A stretch of DNA of 64,000 nt from Parascedosporium putredinis (GCA_949357655.1 CASHTG010000012.1:248001-312000), one strand, 5' to 3'; shown: positions 1-13,104, numbered from the stretch's first letter. Notes: generated by a model not told the origin, from the letters alone. Numbers and translations are program-made.

Positions 1-163
1 GATTGAGATTTGAAAAAGGAAGGGAGGGAAGAAAGAAAGAAAGAAAAAGAAAAAGGAACAAAGGGCTAGGACCTTGCGAAGCGGACAACCGGGATAACCC
101 GCAACGGGAGAGGACGAGGCAGGAGCAAAACTTCCGAAAAACCAACGGCCCTAGCAGAACACG

Positions 164-2348
164 ATGGAGGCGGCATCAGCGAGAGCGGCGGCCCGCGACC
201 GGTGGGCGGACTTTGGCCGACCCACGCCGTCGCAGCTCCAGCACTTTATCCAGTCCGCCTGCAGTCCCGAAAACTACGAGCCCAACCTCGCCGTGTGCCT
301 CGAGATCGCCGACCTCATCAACTCCAAGAAGGGGACCGCGCCGCGCGAGGCCGCCAACACGATTGTCAGCTACATCAACCACCGCAACGCCAACGTGGCC
401 CTCCTCGCGCTGCACCTGCTCGACATCTGCGTCAAGAACTGCGGTTACCCCTTCCACCTACAGATCAGCACCAAGGAGTTCCTCAACGAGCTGGTCCGGA
501 GGTTCCCCGAGCGCCCGCCCATACGGGCCTCGAGGGTCCAGCAAAAGATACTCGAGGCCATTGAGGAGTGGCGGGGCACGATATGCGAGACGAGCAAGTA
601 CAAGGACGACTTCGGCTTCATTCGGGACATGCACCGATTGCTCAGCTACAAAGGCTACACCTTCCCCGAGGTGCGCCGCGAAGATGCTGCCGTCTTGAAT
701 CCTAGCGATGTAAGTCTATATCCTTGCGACCCTCCCTTTTTTTTTCCGTTTTCTTTTTTTCCCTTTCACCGTGAAGCGCCGGCGCTGATTGTTTCTTTAC
801 CCGTCCTCTAGAATCTTAAATCGGCCGAGGAGATGGAGGAAGAGGAGCGCGAGGCGCAATCCGCCAAGCTCCAAGAACTCATCCGACGGGGTACTCCGCA
901 AGACCTACAAGAAGCCAACCGGCTGATGAAGGTCATGGCCGGGTTCGACACCCGATCCAAGACCGACTATCGCGCAAAGGCGGCCGAGGAGGTAGCCAAG
1001 ATCCAGGCCAAGGCCCGCTTGCTCGAGGAAAGGTTAGAGGCCTTCAAGCCTGGCGATACCATGAAGGAGGGCGACGTGTTTGAAGAGCTCGCCTCATCCC
1101 TATCGAGCGCCCAGCCCAAGATCCAAAAGATGTGCGAAGAAGAATCGGAAGACCACGAAGCCGTCGCCAAGCTTTTGGAGATCAACGATAGCATACACCG
1201 GACCGTGGAGCGGTATAGGATGATGAAGAAGGGCGATATCGAGGGTGCGGCCAAGATTGCGAGCGGCGCCCCGATACCGACCGCCAGCAGCTCCTCCCGC
1301 AAGTCGGCCGCCCAAGAGCTCTCGCTCATCGATTTTGACGCAGACACTTCAGGCTCGGCCCCTTCAAGCAGTTCCGCAGCGCCACCTGTCGCCTCGACTC
1401 CAGGTGGTCTCGATGATGACCTCCTCGGCCTTAACATTGGTGAACCTGTACCATCTAGCTTGGGCCAGACGGGAAGCATTGCGTTGGGTTTCGGCGCCAA
1501 CACCAGTAAGTCGCGTCCAACGATTTCCGGGAACCCCCTGCTTTTCCGAAGCTAATCGTGATTCTAGACATTCCGGGACCTGCCTTGCTCTCTTCGGTGA
1601 CGCAAAACAACAGCGCCAGGGGACCGTCGACACCCTTTGCCTCCTTCACCTCGCCTCCTGCCTCGAATTCTGCTACGCCTCAACCGGCATACTCGGCCTT
1701 CAACCCTCCCCAATCTGCGCCTGCATCCGACCCATTTGCGGGTCTCATGGGTGTCTCCTCGCCTTCTGCATCAACGACTCCCGCTCCTGCCGCCCCCGCT
1801 GCCGTCCCCGCTGCCGCGCCAGCGGCGAATGACGATGACGACTGGGCGTTTTCCTCTGCGTTGCCTCCCGAGCCAAAGGAGCATACTGCGATCGTCAGCA
1901 ACAAGATGATCAAGATTGAGATGAAGGCATTGAGGGATGGTAACTCCATCCGGAGCTCATTCTTATTTTCTAACAACACCCCCGAGCAAGTTACGGAGCT
2001 ACACTTCCAGCTCGCCGCGCCCAAGGTTAGTCTCTTACCGCCCTCACTCTCTCTTCCTTCTATCTACGGATGTCAGAGAAGAGAGGGTCCCATTCCAATT
2101 CACCCTCAAGAAGATAAGACGTCTAACACGGATTTGTCTAGTCCTTTGAGCTCCAGCTCCAACCTCAGTCTGGAAGGGCGTTGCAGCCCAATCAACAAGG
2201 TGGGTTAAGGCAGGATGTTGCCGTATGGTATGCTGGGGCCCGGGATCGTAAGGTCGAGGCTGTGAAGCTACGATGGCGTGTCGCCTACAAATCCAACGGC
2301 GTTCCCAAGCAGGATATGGGAGAGATACCAGAGTTTACGCTTTCGTAG
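164..2348 (+). CDS. GGA: GGA-family clathrin adaptor (VHS-GAT-GAE)
   Basis: Monomeric Arf-dependent clathrin adaptor that sorts cargo from the trans-Golgi network to endosomes. Four exons read cleanly: 164-709, 812-1505, 1568-2025 and 2142-2348, with canonical GT/AG introns, giving about 634 residues. Exon 1 encodes a VHS domain (about residues 20-155; helices containing LAVCLEIADLIN and ALHLLDICVKNCG). Exon 2 encodes the GAT three-helix bundle (about residues 190-330), then a hinge with a clathrin-box-like LIDFD near residue 353. Exon 3 has an Ala/Pro/Ser-rich hinge, and the end of exon 3 plus exon 4 form the gamma-adaptin ear (GAE) domain, with NKMIKIEM and the terminal EIPEFTLS. Domain order and length fit fungal Gga1/Gga2. 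The start at 164 is the first ATG and precedes the VHS domain directly. This is one of the few genes in the window with no frame break. Confidence 0.95.
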
Positions 2349-3035
2349 GCCCCATATAATCCTGCCTGGCGGGTTGGGAGAACAGGGGGTTGGAAAACTT
2401 GGACGAAGCATGACATGACGGTGGAGGGTCTGGATTACCGGGATGGTGAAGGGAAGTGAGCACTGCAGTTCCAGCCACATTGCGTTTCTTCTCGATTTTC
2501 TTTTTTATTTTGGACCTTTCTCTCCCCTTCACTTTTTTCTTATATCATCGCTTGTTCCAAAATGGTGCCCAAAAGCGCTTGTAATAGAATTCGTGCAAGA
2601 TTGGAAAGACGGGGCTATTTCTCGCTTTCTCTTGGAATATATCTCTTTGCTTGGATTCCAAAGCCGCCTGTAATATCAATGTCTAGTGTAGAGTTGCGTG
2701 CCAGGAGAATTGTCGTAGTGGTGCTGTGATGACTAATGGACATCTCGCGGATTTTGAGAGCTCCAGAAATCCAACCAATTCGAAAGAGCTGTGGGGAGCT
2801 TTCTCAAGGTCTCTCGAGAGTGTAATTCAACATCACCAACTTTGCCGCTCACCCATCCTCTTCCATTTCAATTCAACCTCCCCTCCTCATCCCACCCCTT
2901 CTTCCTTTCCTCGACAAAGCCGCATAGCGCCCATTTATCACGACCCACGTCGAGGAAGAGAAAGAAGAGGAATAAACAGGGAACACCAGCACCAAAAAGG
3001 ACTCCCGACACGCCCTGCGCAGTGAAAAAAGAACC
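2349..3035. other. Intergenic region between GGA and the FHA-domain gene
   Basis: This holds the 3' flank of GGA and the promoter/5' leader of the next gene on the same strand. The second half is pyrimidine-rich (about 2850-2920), as is common in fungal promoters. I see no coding potential or structured RNA. Confidence 0.6.
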
Positions 3036-4137
3036 ATGCCCTCGGACAATGAGGCGCGCGGGGACGAACCCCACAGGACGAGTCGCCGCCGGCGGGACGA
3101 CGAACACTACTCCTCGAGCTCGAGACGGGACCGGAAAGAAGGCGGACGCAGAGACGGGGAGGACCGTCGTCGCGGGGAGCGAGAGCGGGACAAGGACGGC
3201 GCGAGGGCCGCGCGAACAGGGCGCGAAGACGCTGCGATAGCGGGTACGGGGACGACAACGCTGGTGGAGCGGCGTAGGTCGCGCGAGAGGCGGAGATCAC
3301 GGTCTGCGGAGGCGCAGGAGGAGAGAAAATCGCGGTCGCGGTCGCGGTCGCCGGGCAGGAAGGCGGCGGCGGCGCGGCGGGGCGACGAGGGCGGAGACAG
3401 GTCCCATCGCGAGAAGCACAGGGACCGAGACCGAGACCGAGACCGCCAGGACAGAACCAGGGAGAAAGAAAACAGAAACAAGGACCCCAGCCCCGAGACA
3501 AGCGGCCGAGATCCCGCTCCGCCCACAACGAAGACGAGGAAGATCATCATCGCGCGCGGCGGCGCAAGAGCCCCTCCGACGCGGCGGGCCCCTCCCCTCG
3601 CAGAACCAATCCTTTGCCCTCGCCCAGCCGGGCGCCGAACCCCGCCCCCGGAAAAGGAGAGACCCAACTACTTCCCCACGGGCCTGCTCGCCGCCGCGTC
3701 GAACCAGGTCGTGCTGGCGGACGGCACGGCCGTGCGGCTCAAGTACCACGAGCCGCCCGAGGCGCGGAAACCCCTCCCGCGAGGATTGGAAACTCTTCGT
3801 GTTCAAGGGCCCGGACGTCGTGGATCAGGTGGATCTCGGGATGCGCAGCTGCTGGCTCGTGGGCCGCGAGGCCGCCGTCGTGGACCTGCGCGCCGACCAC
3901 CCTAGCCTGAGCAAGCAGCACTGCGTCGTCCAGTTCCGCTACGTCGAGTCCACCGACCAGTTTGGCGACCGTCGCGGCGCCGTCAAGCCCTACCTGCTCG
4001 ACCTCGAGAGCGCCAACGGCACGTTTCTCAATGGTGAAAAGTTGGAGGAGAGGCGGTATACTGAGCTCAGGAGCAAGGATGTCATTCGGCTTGGCGACAG
4101 CACGAGGGAGTACGTGGTGATGCTGGATAAGAAGTAA
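3036..4137 (+). CDS. PML1: SNIP1/Pml1-like FHA-domain splicing protein (frame-broken)
   Basis: Homologue of yeast Pml1 / human SNIP1, a subunit of the RES (pre-mRNA retention and splicing) complex. The N-terminal two thirds are Arg/Ser/Glu/Asp-rich (RS-like). A conserved linker (NYFPTGLLAAASN, then KYHEPPEARK) leads into a C-terminal FHA domain with RSCWLVGRE, HPSLSKQHCVVQFRY and LESANGTFLNGE, i.e. the phosphopeptide-binding G-R-E, S-K-Q-H and N-G-T signatures. The reading frame changes at three places: near 3484-3494, at 3639-3651 and at 3771-3780, all in C runs. Restoring one, two and two C residues gives one frame of about 368 residues, and at the last site gives the family's KPPPREDW junction. 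The RS-like part can be read in more than one frame, so its exact sequence is uncertain. I infer an assembly artefact rather than a pseudogene. There is no intron. Confidence 0.85.
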
Positions 4138-4625
4138 CTGGGAGGTAAGGGAGGAAAGCTACTTTTGTCCGAGCGTGGACGCATCATTGTGCCGTGCTGT
4201 AGGATAGTCGGCACCGGGAATAGATGTTGATAGCTCTATTTTTGTGTGATTTACAGTTATACAGTGAAGAAGAAGAAGGTAGATAAGGAGCAGGAAAATC
4301 GGCTTCTTAGTGTATATAAAGAGAATCCCTAGGTAACTTTCCCCCAGCATGACAACGGGGAAAAAGAAGAAGAAGAAATACCCAAACAAAAATAGAGAAA
4401 GAAAAAAACACCGAGGGTATTCGCAAGATTTTGTTCAACAAGTGCCCTTCCTTATCGGAAGTTCTCCACTAAACGCCGCGCCGCACAAACCGAGCCTCTC
4501 CGGTCGAGGCCAACGAGGATATTATACGCTCTAAAAATGTGTAAAAGGGGAGCAAGAAAAGAAAAAAGTAATAATGATAAAAGATGAAGACGTCGAAGGA
4601 GGAGGGGGAGACTTCGCGGTCAATG
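4138..4625. other. Tail-to-tail intergenic region
   Basis: The 3' ends of the FHA gene (+) and the membrane-protein gene (-) converge here. It contains A-rich stretches (4350-4410) and nothing that looks coding. It probably holds both polyadenylation regions. Confidence 0.5.
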
Positions 4626-6122
4626 TTATAATAGACCCGCTCGTACCATGGACCGATATAGTACCTCGCTCTCCTGCAGATCTGTATCACTGCTCTGGCC
4701 TCTCTCGGCATCGAGATTCGCGCGCCTGTTTCGAAGCGGGACGGCCTCGGGTGGCGGGCTCGAGGGGCGCCCGGCGGTGTTCTTCTTCTGGTATGGGTGG
4801 ACGCTCGGTAGGCTGGCCGCTACCGTCATGAGGGCGGCCTCGGCGGCGCTCCAGAGGAGAATGAACGCGCCGTGATCTATCGAGGAAAATCTTGTTAGCT
4901 CTTGTCGCCCGGTGCTTATTCGGGATTTCGGGTGGGGGAGGCCTCACAGGTGAAGTCACCGTCGTCTAGTTCGGAATATTTAGAGTGTCTCACACCGGCG
5001 GCGACGGTAGAGCTAAGATTCAAGGTTGTCAGCGGCAAGTTGCAAAATGCAATTTTTCAAAGTCCCATCGTTCGGTGGGATACTCACCATGCACCAAGGG
5101 CAACAACAACAATGGCTCCAGCCAGTTGCTTTCGCTCAAGCAATAGCTTAGAAACAACCACTGCGGCCGCAGACACAATAATAATGTTTAAAACACACGA
5201 GTACGCTATACCGGCTCGGGTGTTAGAGATTAAGAAAAAGACAAAAGAACTCCCCCTTTCCCACGTACCATCCTCTCCCCGTCCGATGAAAGAATGAGAG
5301 AGGGGAGGAGCGGGAGGGAGTGAGGAGAAGAGTACCAAGGCAACGTACCGGTCAAAGTCTTGGCCGCGAAGACAAAAGTCTCGAGCGAGACGCACGCCTC
5401 TCCGCCCGCGGGACAGTACACCTTATCGACGGGCACGCTGGCGAGCACAGTAGCTGCGGCCATCCCTAGGGCGGAAGCAACGATGACGACGTCTAGGAGC
5501 AGGCGGAGGCGAGCCGCCGAGGAAACGTTGGGCTGGAGGACGGAGATGGCAAAGAGCTTGCTCCAAAAGATGGAGAGCGTGACGAACATGTCGGCAAGGC
5601 GTGAAATTACTGCAATGGAGAGGAGCTCTTCCTTGTAAAGGGAAGAAGCGTGTCTGCCGTGACCGAGGGAGATGGCGCGCGATTCGAGGACGCAGGAGAG
5701 CAATAGCATGACCTATAGGGAGGGGGAGGAAAAGCACCGTCTTTAGCTATTTGTCTTTGTTTCTCTTGACCTTCCTTTCGCTCGCGCTGAAATTTGGTGG
5801 CCCCGGGCCTTGATTGAGGGTGAATGGGGGTGCAAGCCATAGGATGCTCGACCCTGACAAGCATGCAAAAGGAGAGAGATCATCATCTGCGCCAATGCCA
5901 ACTTACACTTGTGACCAAGGCCGCCCAGGCCGTCCAGGACTGTTTTTGTCTCGTTCGCAGCTTCACATTTTTGTATTCTCTCGTGCCCACTGCTCCCAAG
6001 GCGATGAATAATAGGTTCCAGATGAGAAATCGTGTTGTCGGACCGCGATCCTCACCCTCAAAGGACGTCAAATCCCGGATGAGGTTGAAAATCTCCAATG
6101 ATTTGGCCCGGAAGTCGTCCAT
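4626..6122 (-). CDS. Orphan integral membrane protein with about seven membrane segments
   Basis: I do not recognise the family. Five exons join in phase on the minus strand: 6122-5907, 5712-5349, 5205-5088 (or from 5214 using another AG), 5012-4948 and 4876-4626, giving about 337 residues. The introns have clean donors (gtaagt, gtacgt, gtgagt, gtgagg) and AG acceptors. The product has about seven hydrophobic stretches: FLIWNLLFIALGAVG; AALVTSVMLLLSCVL, created by the exon 1-2 junction; IAVISRLADMFVTLSIFW; VVIVASALGMAAATVLASV; VLNIIIVSAAAVVVS; LAGAIVVVALGAW; and FILLWSAAEAALMTVAA. A polar C-terminal tail of about 65 residues, rich in Pro, Ser, Asp and Glu, follows and is probably cytosolic. 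No signal peptide is evident. The layout resembles fungal seven-helix receptor-like proteins, but I see no diagnostic motif. No frame break is needed. Confidence 0.75.
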
Positions 6123-9100
6123 TTTGAAGAATGGCTGCTTTTGTTTGGCTTCTGCTCGACCCTTCTACTCGTTCTCCCCTCTCGTTCGTCGTCTGCAAAA
6201 GGTGGCCTCGACTATCCAAGAATGGAGGGAAGAAAGGGTTTCGCAATTCTCTTCCGGGAGCCGAAGAAACAGGAATAAAAATAAAGTAGAACAGCGGAAG
6301 AAGAAGAAACCCACAAAAAGGACGAAGGAATGGACGATCAGTGCGGGGCGGGAAATCGAAGGAGTCCAACGGGAGAGCGTGGAGGGAAAAGGATAGGATG
6401 GACGGGAGAATAATACATTGTCTTCCTAGGAAGCCAGGAAAGACAGGACGAGATGGGATGGGATATGGGGATATGATGAGACAGGGAAGGGGTGTGTGGG
6501 CGGGAACTATATTAAAAATTCATCGCGCTCAAACACGCCCTGAAGGGCAGGCCACATCCCTCGTTTCCGTTTCTTCTTTGGCTTCCTGGAACCGAGGCCG
6601 AAGGGCGAGGGCAAGGGGATGGGGGTGTGATGTGGTGTGGGAGGCTGCGCGCCGAGTGGTCAAGTCACATCGCGTTCGGAAAGCTGTCCCGTTTTTCTGC
6701 TGTTCCTTGTTCCTCTTCTTAATAACCTAAAATCCTTCAAGCCAAAGCTGGAGAATGGGGCAAGACGAGGATCAAGCGTCTGCGCGCAAGTCGCTCCGGG
6801 GCAAGGACACGGAAAGAACAAAAACAGATTACACTATTATTCTTGAGTACCTCGTACCTTGTCGACATTAATGTGTGGACCAATCCTCGAACCCTCCAAG
6901 CCCTCGAACCATGGATCCCCCGTCACTTGCAAGCCAAGGCTCTGCAACTCAGGCAAGGGGTATGCAGAGCGCTGTCCGACTCAGGCCGCCACCCGGAGCG
7001 TTTTGGAAACCTCAGGGTTAGGGAGGGATCCAAGAATGTGGCTCAAGTGCTAAAACTGGGCTGAACTAAATGGCAATACCATGAGCGCCATACCTGCTTT
7101 TGGCGGCGCTCAGACGAGTCCCAGGGCAGAAGAAGTATTCGAAGGACAAGTAGAAGGAGAAGGAGAAGGAGCAATAGGAAGAAGGAAGAACAGAAATCAA
7201 GTACACCAAGCCTCGTGGTCCAAGACAAGATTAGACGGGGTCGAGGCGACAAGGTTGCTCGCTCATTAGCGTCACGCAAGATCCATTGACGTCGTGGGCT
7301 GCACCCTGCTGGGACCCTCATTATTGGCTCGGGGGATGGGACGCGAGATTTTTCTTTTGGGGGTGGCCCCCGTTGGTTCCGTGGATATTCGCATGTTCGA
7401 CAAACGATGAAGGATTGTGCCGATGTGTGGTAACATTCTCGTTCCCGTTGGAGATGCTCTGGCCTGCACGACGTCGCTTCAGATGCAGGTCAAGCTTCGA
7501 TGGCCGGGGGTTTGAGACTAGAAGGGGAAGGCCTGGTGACTGGCTGGCTCTTCTGGCCCTTCGGAGAGGTTCCGGGCGCTCTTAGCGTCGACCCAGCGCC
7601 CAGCAATGCCCGGCCGTGCACTAGTCAATATTGGTGACGGCTCCTTGGCTTGAAGAGAGTAAGCAAGCCAAGTCGCACCAAGACTCTCAGCGCATCATTG
7701 CGGTTACGAAAGGATATTGACGAGGAATTTTAGTCCGCGTCTGTCCCCTTGTGTCCTGACTGAGTGTTCTTTGTTTCCCCGCCCTCCCCGATTGTGGTGG
7801 TACGTCCCAGGCGACTTGAAGTTATTGAGGGGAGATGCGATCCGAGGAGCCCCCGATCATTCTATCAGTCAAGCGCCAAATCAATCGAGCCCACTCGTAC
7901 CTCAACAAAAGCAACCCGTCGAATTTGCGTAAAAGTATCGCCGAGACCACACGTATATAGGACGGCGATTTGTCTTGTGCGCACTGGGTTGACAGGGCGC
8001 TCTCTCTTCATCGCCACGGGGGCTATCGATATTCCATTGATGTAGTGTACATACACTACTGAAAATGCCACATCAGGCTAGAATTGAGCTTTTCTAGCGG
8101 GTCGAGTCCGTGGACTGTCGAAAAGGTAGAGGTGTCTGTGTGTATGTGGGTTCATCTCCCGCTGTGGGATTTTGCCACATGTCGTTGTATTAATCCATGG
8201 AGCTGATGGCTTGGGGGATCAGTGGTTCACTAGCAGCGCCCGGCGACGGTTAAGCCTCGTAGAAATCGCTGATCAGGAGGCCAAGGAGAGCACTCGAGGT
8301 ACATTTCAAAGTCTAAACTCGACCCATCCCCGTTCCATCAGGGTTAGCTGGATCCTTGGTATGAAAGTAATTACGCTGGTTGCTTGAAGTAGTTAGTGTC
8401 CTAGGGCTGCTCGCGTCGCAAAACATTAAACCAAATAGACTTAAACAAACATTTCAGCCAAATGGGCTTAACATGATGAGCCCGCCTTACGGAGAGCTGA
8501 ATGTTGCGCATATTGAATTCCATGGAATGCAGAGAATTTCGGTCGATTCACCGAACCGAATTGATATTGGTGAACTTGTGTGTTCCCCCACAACCACCCC
8601 AGGAGCAATCCTTGCTCCCTCGGCCTCTTTTCGACTGCAGCAGATGGTCAGGATGCACTCACTGTTGCACCAACATGTTAGCGACGTGCCAGCTACATGG
8701 ATCAATCGATTGATTTTCCAAATGACCAGTCATCTAGAAGCCAACCCTTGCTCTTGGAAACCCCTGAGAAACTCCCATGTATATACTGCGGGCACGTTTT
8801 CTCAAAATGAGCCCAAGCTTTGGATACTACTGTTTGTGGCGCCAAGTCGGAAAGGCTCCAGCTGGCTTCGAGTATTTACAAGTATCATATAATCCTTCTT
8901 GAGCTCTCGTAAGGGGAAGGGGGATAAATCTGTCCTTCGTTGGAGAGGGGAAGAAACAAGGGGTATATCGTCTACGAACAGCACTAGGGGCTGTCGCGTG
9001 GCACATGGCCAGGGGAGGATAAGAAACGGGATGATCTATCACTCCCCGCCTGAAGCTGCGGAGTATTGAGTCGGCGTTCGACTTCGTCTTTGAATCAAAG

Positions 9101-12100
9101 GGGTCTTACTGGTCTCTTGGAGCAGGTTGATGTGCGCGGCCGGATTCCGTCGAGGCCCTTCCCCTCAATCTCCTGACAGTTCAATTGAGGACGGACAACA
9201 GGCAATAGAGCTCTGGGAGCAGGAGCCACCTTCAAGACTGAGGACTAAATCAACAATGGCAGCTACGACTCACATTGAACTAGTCCTCCAAAGGAAGTTC
9301 TTTAAAGCAGCTGGGAAGCTAAGGGAGGAAGGAACGACTTGAGCGATCATTATTATCGACCATGCCTCGACCCACCGAAAATGGTGGGGCACATGTTCAC
9401 CGTAAGCGGAATCAATCCATCCATCACCACCTCACCATATCACTACACTACGGAACAAGGGATGAAGTCATTCAGTTTCTGGCCTCGCGCGGGGGCCTGG
9501 AGCAACTGCTCCTATTGCGCTTAACCCGAACCCCTCATGTCCCTCCCCCATTCAAACAGGGTCGAGGACGGAAGGTGGCTTGGGATTCAAGCCTGAGCAG
9601 TGAGAATGCGGACACGGAGACTTACTTCGTATCGAGTCAGGCTGATCAAAGGCCGAAGGATCTAATATGTGCATGAGGCTTTCTGCGCTTCCAATCACCA
9701 GGTTCCGTCCCCAGACGCCGAATAAGCTTGGCGAAGCACAACGAATATGCAGTAGGTTCAACCCGCAAGCCCTGACTCGAAGAGTTAGATGGACGAGGAC
9801 CGAAAGAGTAGCGAGCCTCAGGAACAAAAACATCAATGATGCAGCTTGCTCTTGATCTTGATCTTGGGGGCTTCTCGCAGATTGTGGCACCTTCTAGTTG
9901 ATTTTATGTTTTCTTCTTTCGACCCGGGGCACCATACTACAATCCACCGAATGCTTTGAAGCTCCCCGATCCAGCACGATCGGTTGGTGTGGATGTTGAA
10001 AGCCCAAAGCTGCAAGTTGGGTACTGCATCTGCAATGCCTTGAATCGGTAACCTGCGTTGCTCAGCGGTCGGGACTTCGCCACCCCAGACGCGCGATGTT
10101 GTTCGCTCTTCCATTATTAGGAAGACTCACCAGATTAGGAACCTATTAATACGTGTAAGAAATTCCAACCGTTCGAGCCCTGCTCAATTGTGCATTCGCT
10201 TCGCAGGGTCATACATGTGGTGCGCCCTGACAAAGAGTTGATGGGCCTACGCAACCCTGAAGGCAGTCTGGGGCGAGAAAACGGCGGGGATGCCCTTAAC
10301 TGGCATTTTCGGTGTGCCCCATCTCTGTCAGGAGGGAGGGCTCTGAGCTGGCGTCCCTCTTCTTAGGACCACCTTTGCCCTCTCGATATATAGACTAATG
10401 GGCGCCACTTATTATTCCGAACAAGGTATCAACTTTCAGAGAGTTTCGAGGCCCTGGGGCTAGGGATTTCGATCGTGGCACGATTAACGACGAAACGATG
10501 GCCATATTCCCATGTGATTCTTCCCATTTTTCTTTTTTTTTTTTTTCTCGGCCTCATGGGCTGGCTAGAGCCCCATATATCTCGGTCTCGGGGCCGTGAA
10601 GCGCTCCTCGCAAGGCGATCTCTAGCCCTCGTCCCTACCCTAGCCCGTTTCAATTTTTCTCGACGCCTGATGATCGCTTCCGCACTATCCGTCGGTAGTG
10701 GGTGGCCTCTTGGGCGAAATCCACTTGCTCGTGAGAAGGCTAGGGTAACGAGGCGGTCAAAACGAGCCGCGTGGTGCTCTCAGCAGCAAGTCAAAGCTGC
10801 AAACCGTGATTCTACTGCTGACATTGATATCCGCCTTTAGTTCATCCGCCGACCCTTCAACGACAAGAAATATGTGGCAATTCTGAAATGACTGGAGAGT
10901 GGACATGTTCTTCGCCGTGCCTGCACCCTCCTGCTCCAGAATGGGAATGCTGAATCAACGGGTAATAAATTGAATGTAATACCGAGCCTTGGTGGTCAGC
11001 CTGCATGGCCGAGCGGACCGTGGACGGGAGGATTGGCGAATGCACAGGAAAGGTAATCTAGAGGGTGCGGGGCCTTGACTTGACCTCCACGCCTCGAACC
11101 GCCACCGGGGCACAGAGGTCCTAGCCCCGGAAGAGGGCCACCCAGAAAGGAGGCTTAAACACAAAAATTGCCACACCAAGGCTGCGAGGGTCCCCAAAAC
11201 ACGGGGTTTCTTTTCCCCTTTGATAGGTGGGTGACTGGTGACAGTGCTTGTGAAGCCACCTTTATTGGATTGACTGGATGGCTGTTGCTTGTGGCGGAGC
11301 GTCGCCTACACCTGGCTGGATCACCAAAACCCTTTGCGGATAGATGAAACCCTGGCAAAGAAGAAACGAAGGGGCGGAGACCCAGCTGGCCAAGGAGGGT
11401 GGCTACACATTGCGCATCATTGGCTATTCACTCCCATCCACCTTCTGAACTGCCCCTCAAGGAAGAGGGCGGGAGGGTGGGGAGAGGCCGGGCTGTTTGA
11501 AATCCCGTGCCGTCTTAATTCTTCCAGAATTACCACTTGGCCTGGCTGGCGTGATGCGAAGAAAGGTAGGTGGTAGATGGAGGTGGTGCGTCGAGGCCGA
11601 GGGCCTCAATTTCGCTGTTCGCTGTCGTGTGCGATTACAACATCCCCCAGCAGCGAGCGCGCGGCGAGATCTCTTGGGAGGAGGGGCAGCACGGCGAGCA
11701 TGCATGGCCAGGACTACTAGGACCACACCAAAGGCTGAACCAAAGGCTGGACTTGGGCCGCCGCGCCCCAGCAGCCTTTCATGCGATGGGGCTTGCAAAC
11801 AACGATCGCGTCTTGGGGCCACCTCCACCGAAATTCATTGGCTCTTTGAGCGTGAGAAGGTGACGCGGCGGTTCTTGTTCGCGGACTCAGTCACCTGTCA
11901 CGCTCCGTCGAGGCTCTGCAAACATAGCGGCGATGAGCAAGGGGAAATGTATTTCGCAAACAGCGACGAACTATACAGGTGCCTAGGACTTCAGCTGTAG
12001 AGAGATGTTTGCTCAATCCCTCGAGGCAGATCGGTTTGTACCACGAGGGCAACTACTAGCACTAGAGAGAGCGCCCAATGATGGCCCGCCCCACCGCCTC

Positions 12101-13077
12101 GATGATTCGCTAGGCGCGAGAGAGATGGAAACGGTGTTTTCCTCGTCGTCGGTCGTTGACTCCGAGTCACACCACGACCCATCGCCATCGCCATCCGGTC
12201 GGTTAGAGCCATTGCGCCGGCCTCATTATACCAGTGACGGCACGAGCGAGCAGGTGGACTGACTGATGCTTCGGTGGCCACCCATCCGCCCTTGAAGGAT
12301 GTGCAGCCAGGCTCTTGCCTCGAGCTCCATTTGATGTGTTCCGCCAGTCCCGGGGGCTGGTAACCACACGTCCATGGATGGATGCACAAAAGTGAACTAT
12401 CAAGCTATCTCGGGATATGCTCTGCTGCTTACGATTTTTACATGTTAAGATCGCAGCCTAGTTGCCTCGAGTTCAGCACGCACAGATGTTTCTCCGTAAC
12501 ACTGATGATTTTTGTGTCTTGTTGTTGTTTTTTTGCCATTTCCTCAGGGCTTCGCTCCTTTTCTCATTACTTCCTTCTATACCTTATTTCCTCTTTTCTC
12601 TTGTGCACAGGGGTCTTGAGCGCAAGCCGCAAAATCCGTCACAGGGCTCTGAGAAGATGAGAGCGATGAGTGGTGAGGGAGTCTTGCCTTCACCGCACCG
12701 CCCTCTGGACAGGAAGTGGAATATAAACGAGGGGTCCCTTTCCCCGTCCCATCCCAGGACTTTGAATCCTCCTGCATCATCCTGCAGCCCGGACCCATCA
12801 AATTAATTTAAACAAGTCTCGACCTTCAGCTCGACGTTGCATTTCCCAAGAATTCTCCTTTTTGAATCTTTCCCTTCCCTCCCCTCTTCAACCACAGCTC
12901 CTCCTCCACAGCACACCGCAGCCCGATTAGTATTAACATCCTAGGCCGTTGAGCAAACATTTGAAGCCCATCGCATCACCAACAACAACCCGACTTATCT
13001 CTCTCTCTCTCTCCTTGTTAATCTGTTGATTTTGGCCAACATCTGGCCCTTTTCCTGCCGGTGAGATTGTGAATACA

Positions 13078-13104
13078 ATGCCGTCTATCCTGCCAAGATG
13101 GTAA
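13078..13104 (+). promoter_or_regulatory. Possible upstream ORF or leader exon of the LipA/NB-ARC gene
   Basis: An ATG at 13078 opens an 8-codon frame (MPSILPRW, stop at 13102-13104) about 340 bases before the main start. A good donor (gtaagt at 13101) overlaps it. It could therefore be an upstream ORF in an unspliced leader, or the end of a leader exon with an intron removed before 13442. I found no acceptor that would join it in frame to the main coding sequence. Confidence 0.3.

Noticed and set aside
2938..3806. Long antisense open frames over the FHA gene
   Set aside because: These are shadows of the Arg/Ser-rich coding region. The plus strand carries the conserved FHA and linker motifs.
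11085..11115. tcgaacc motif suggesting a minus-strand tRNA
   Set aside because: The flanking bases do not form a T stem and there is no matching anticodon or acceptor arm.
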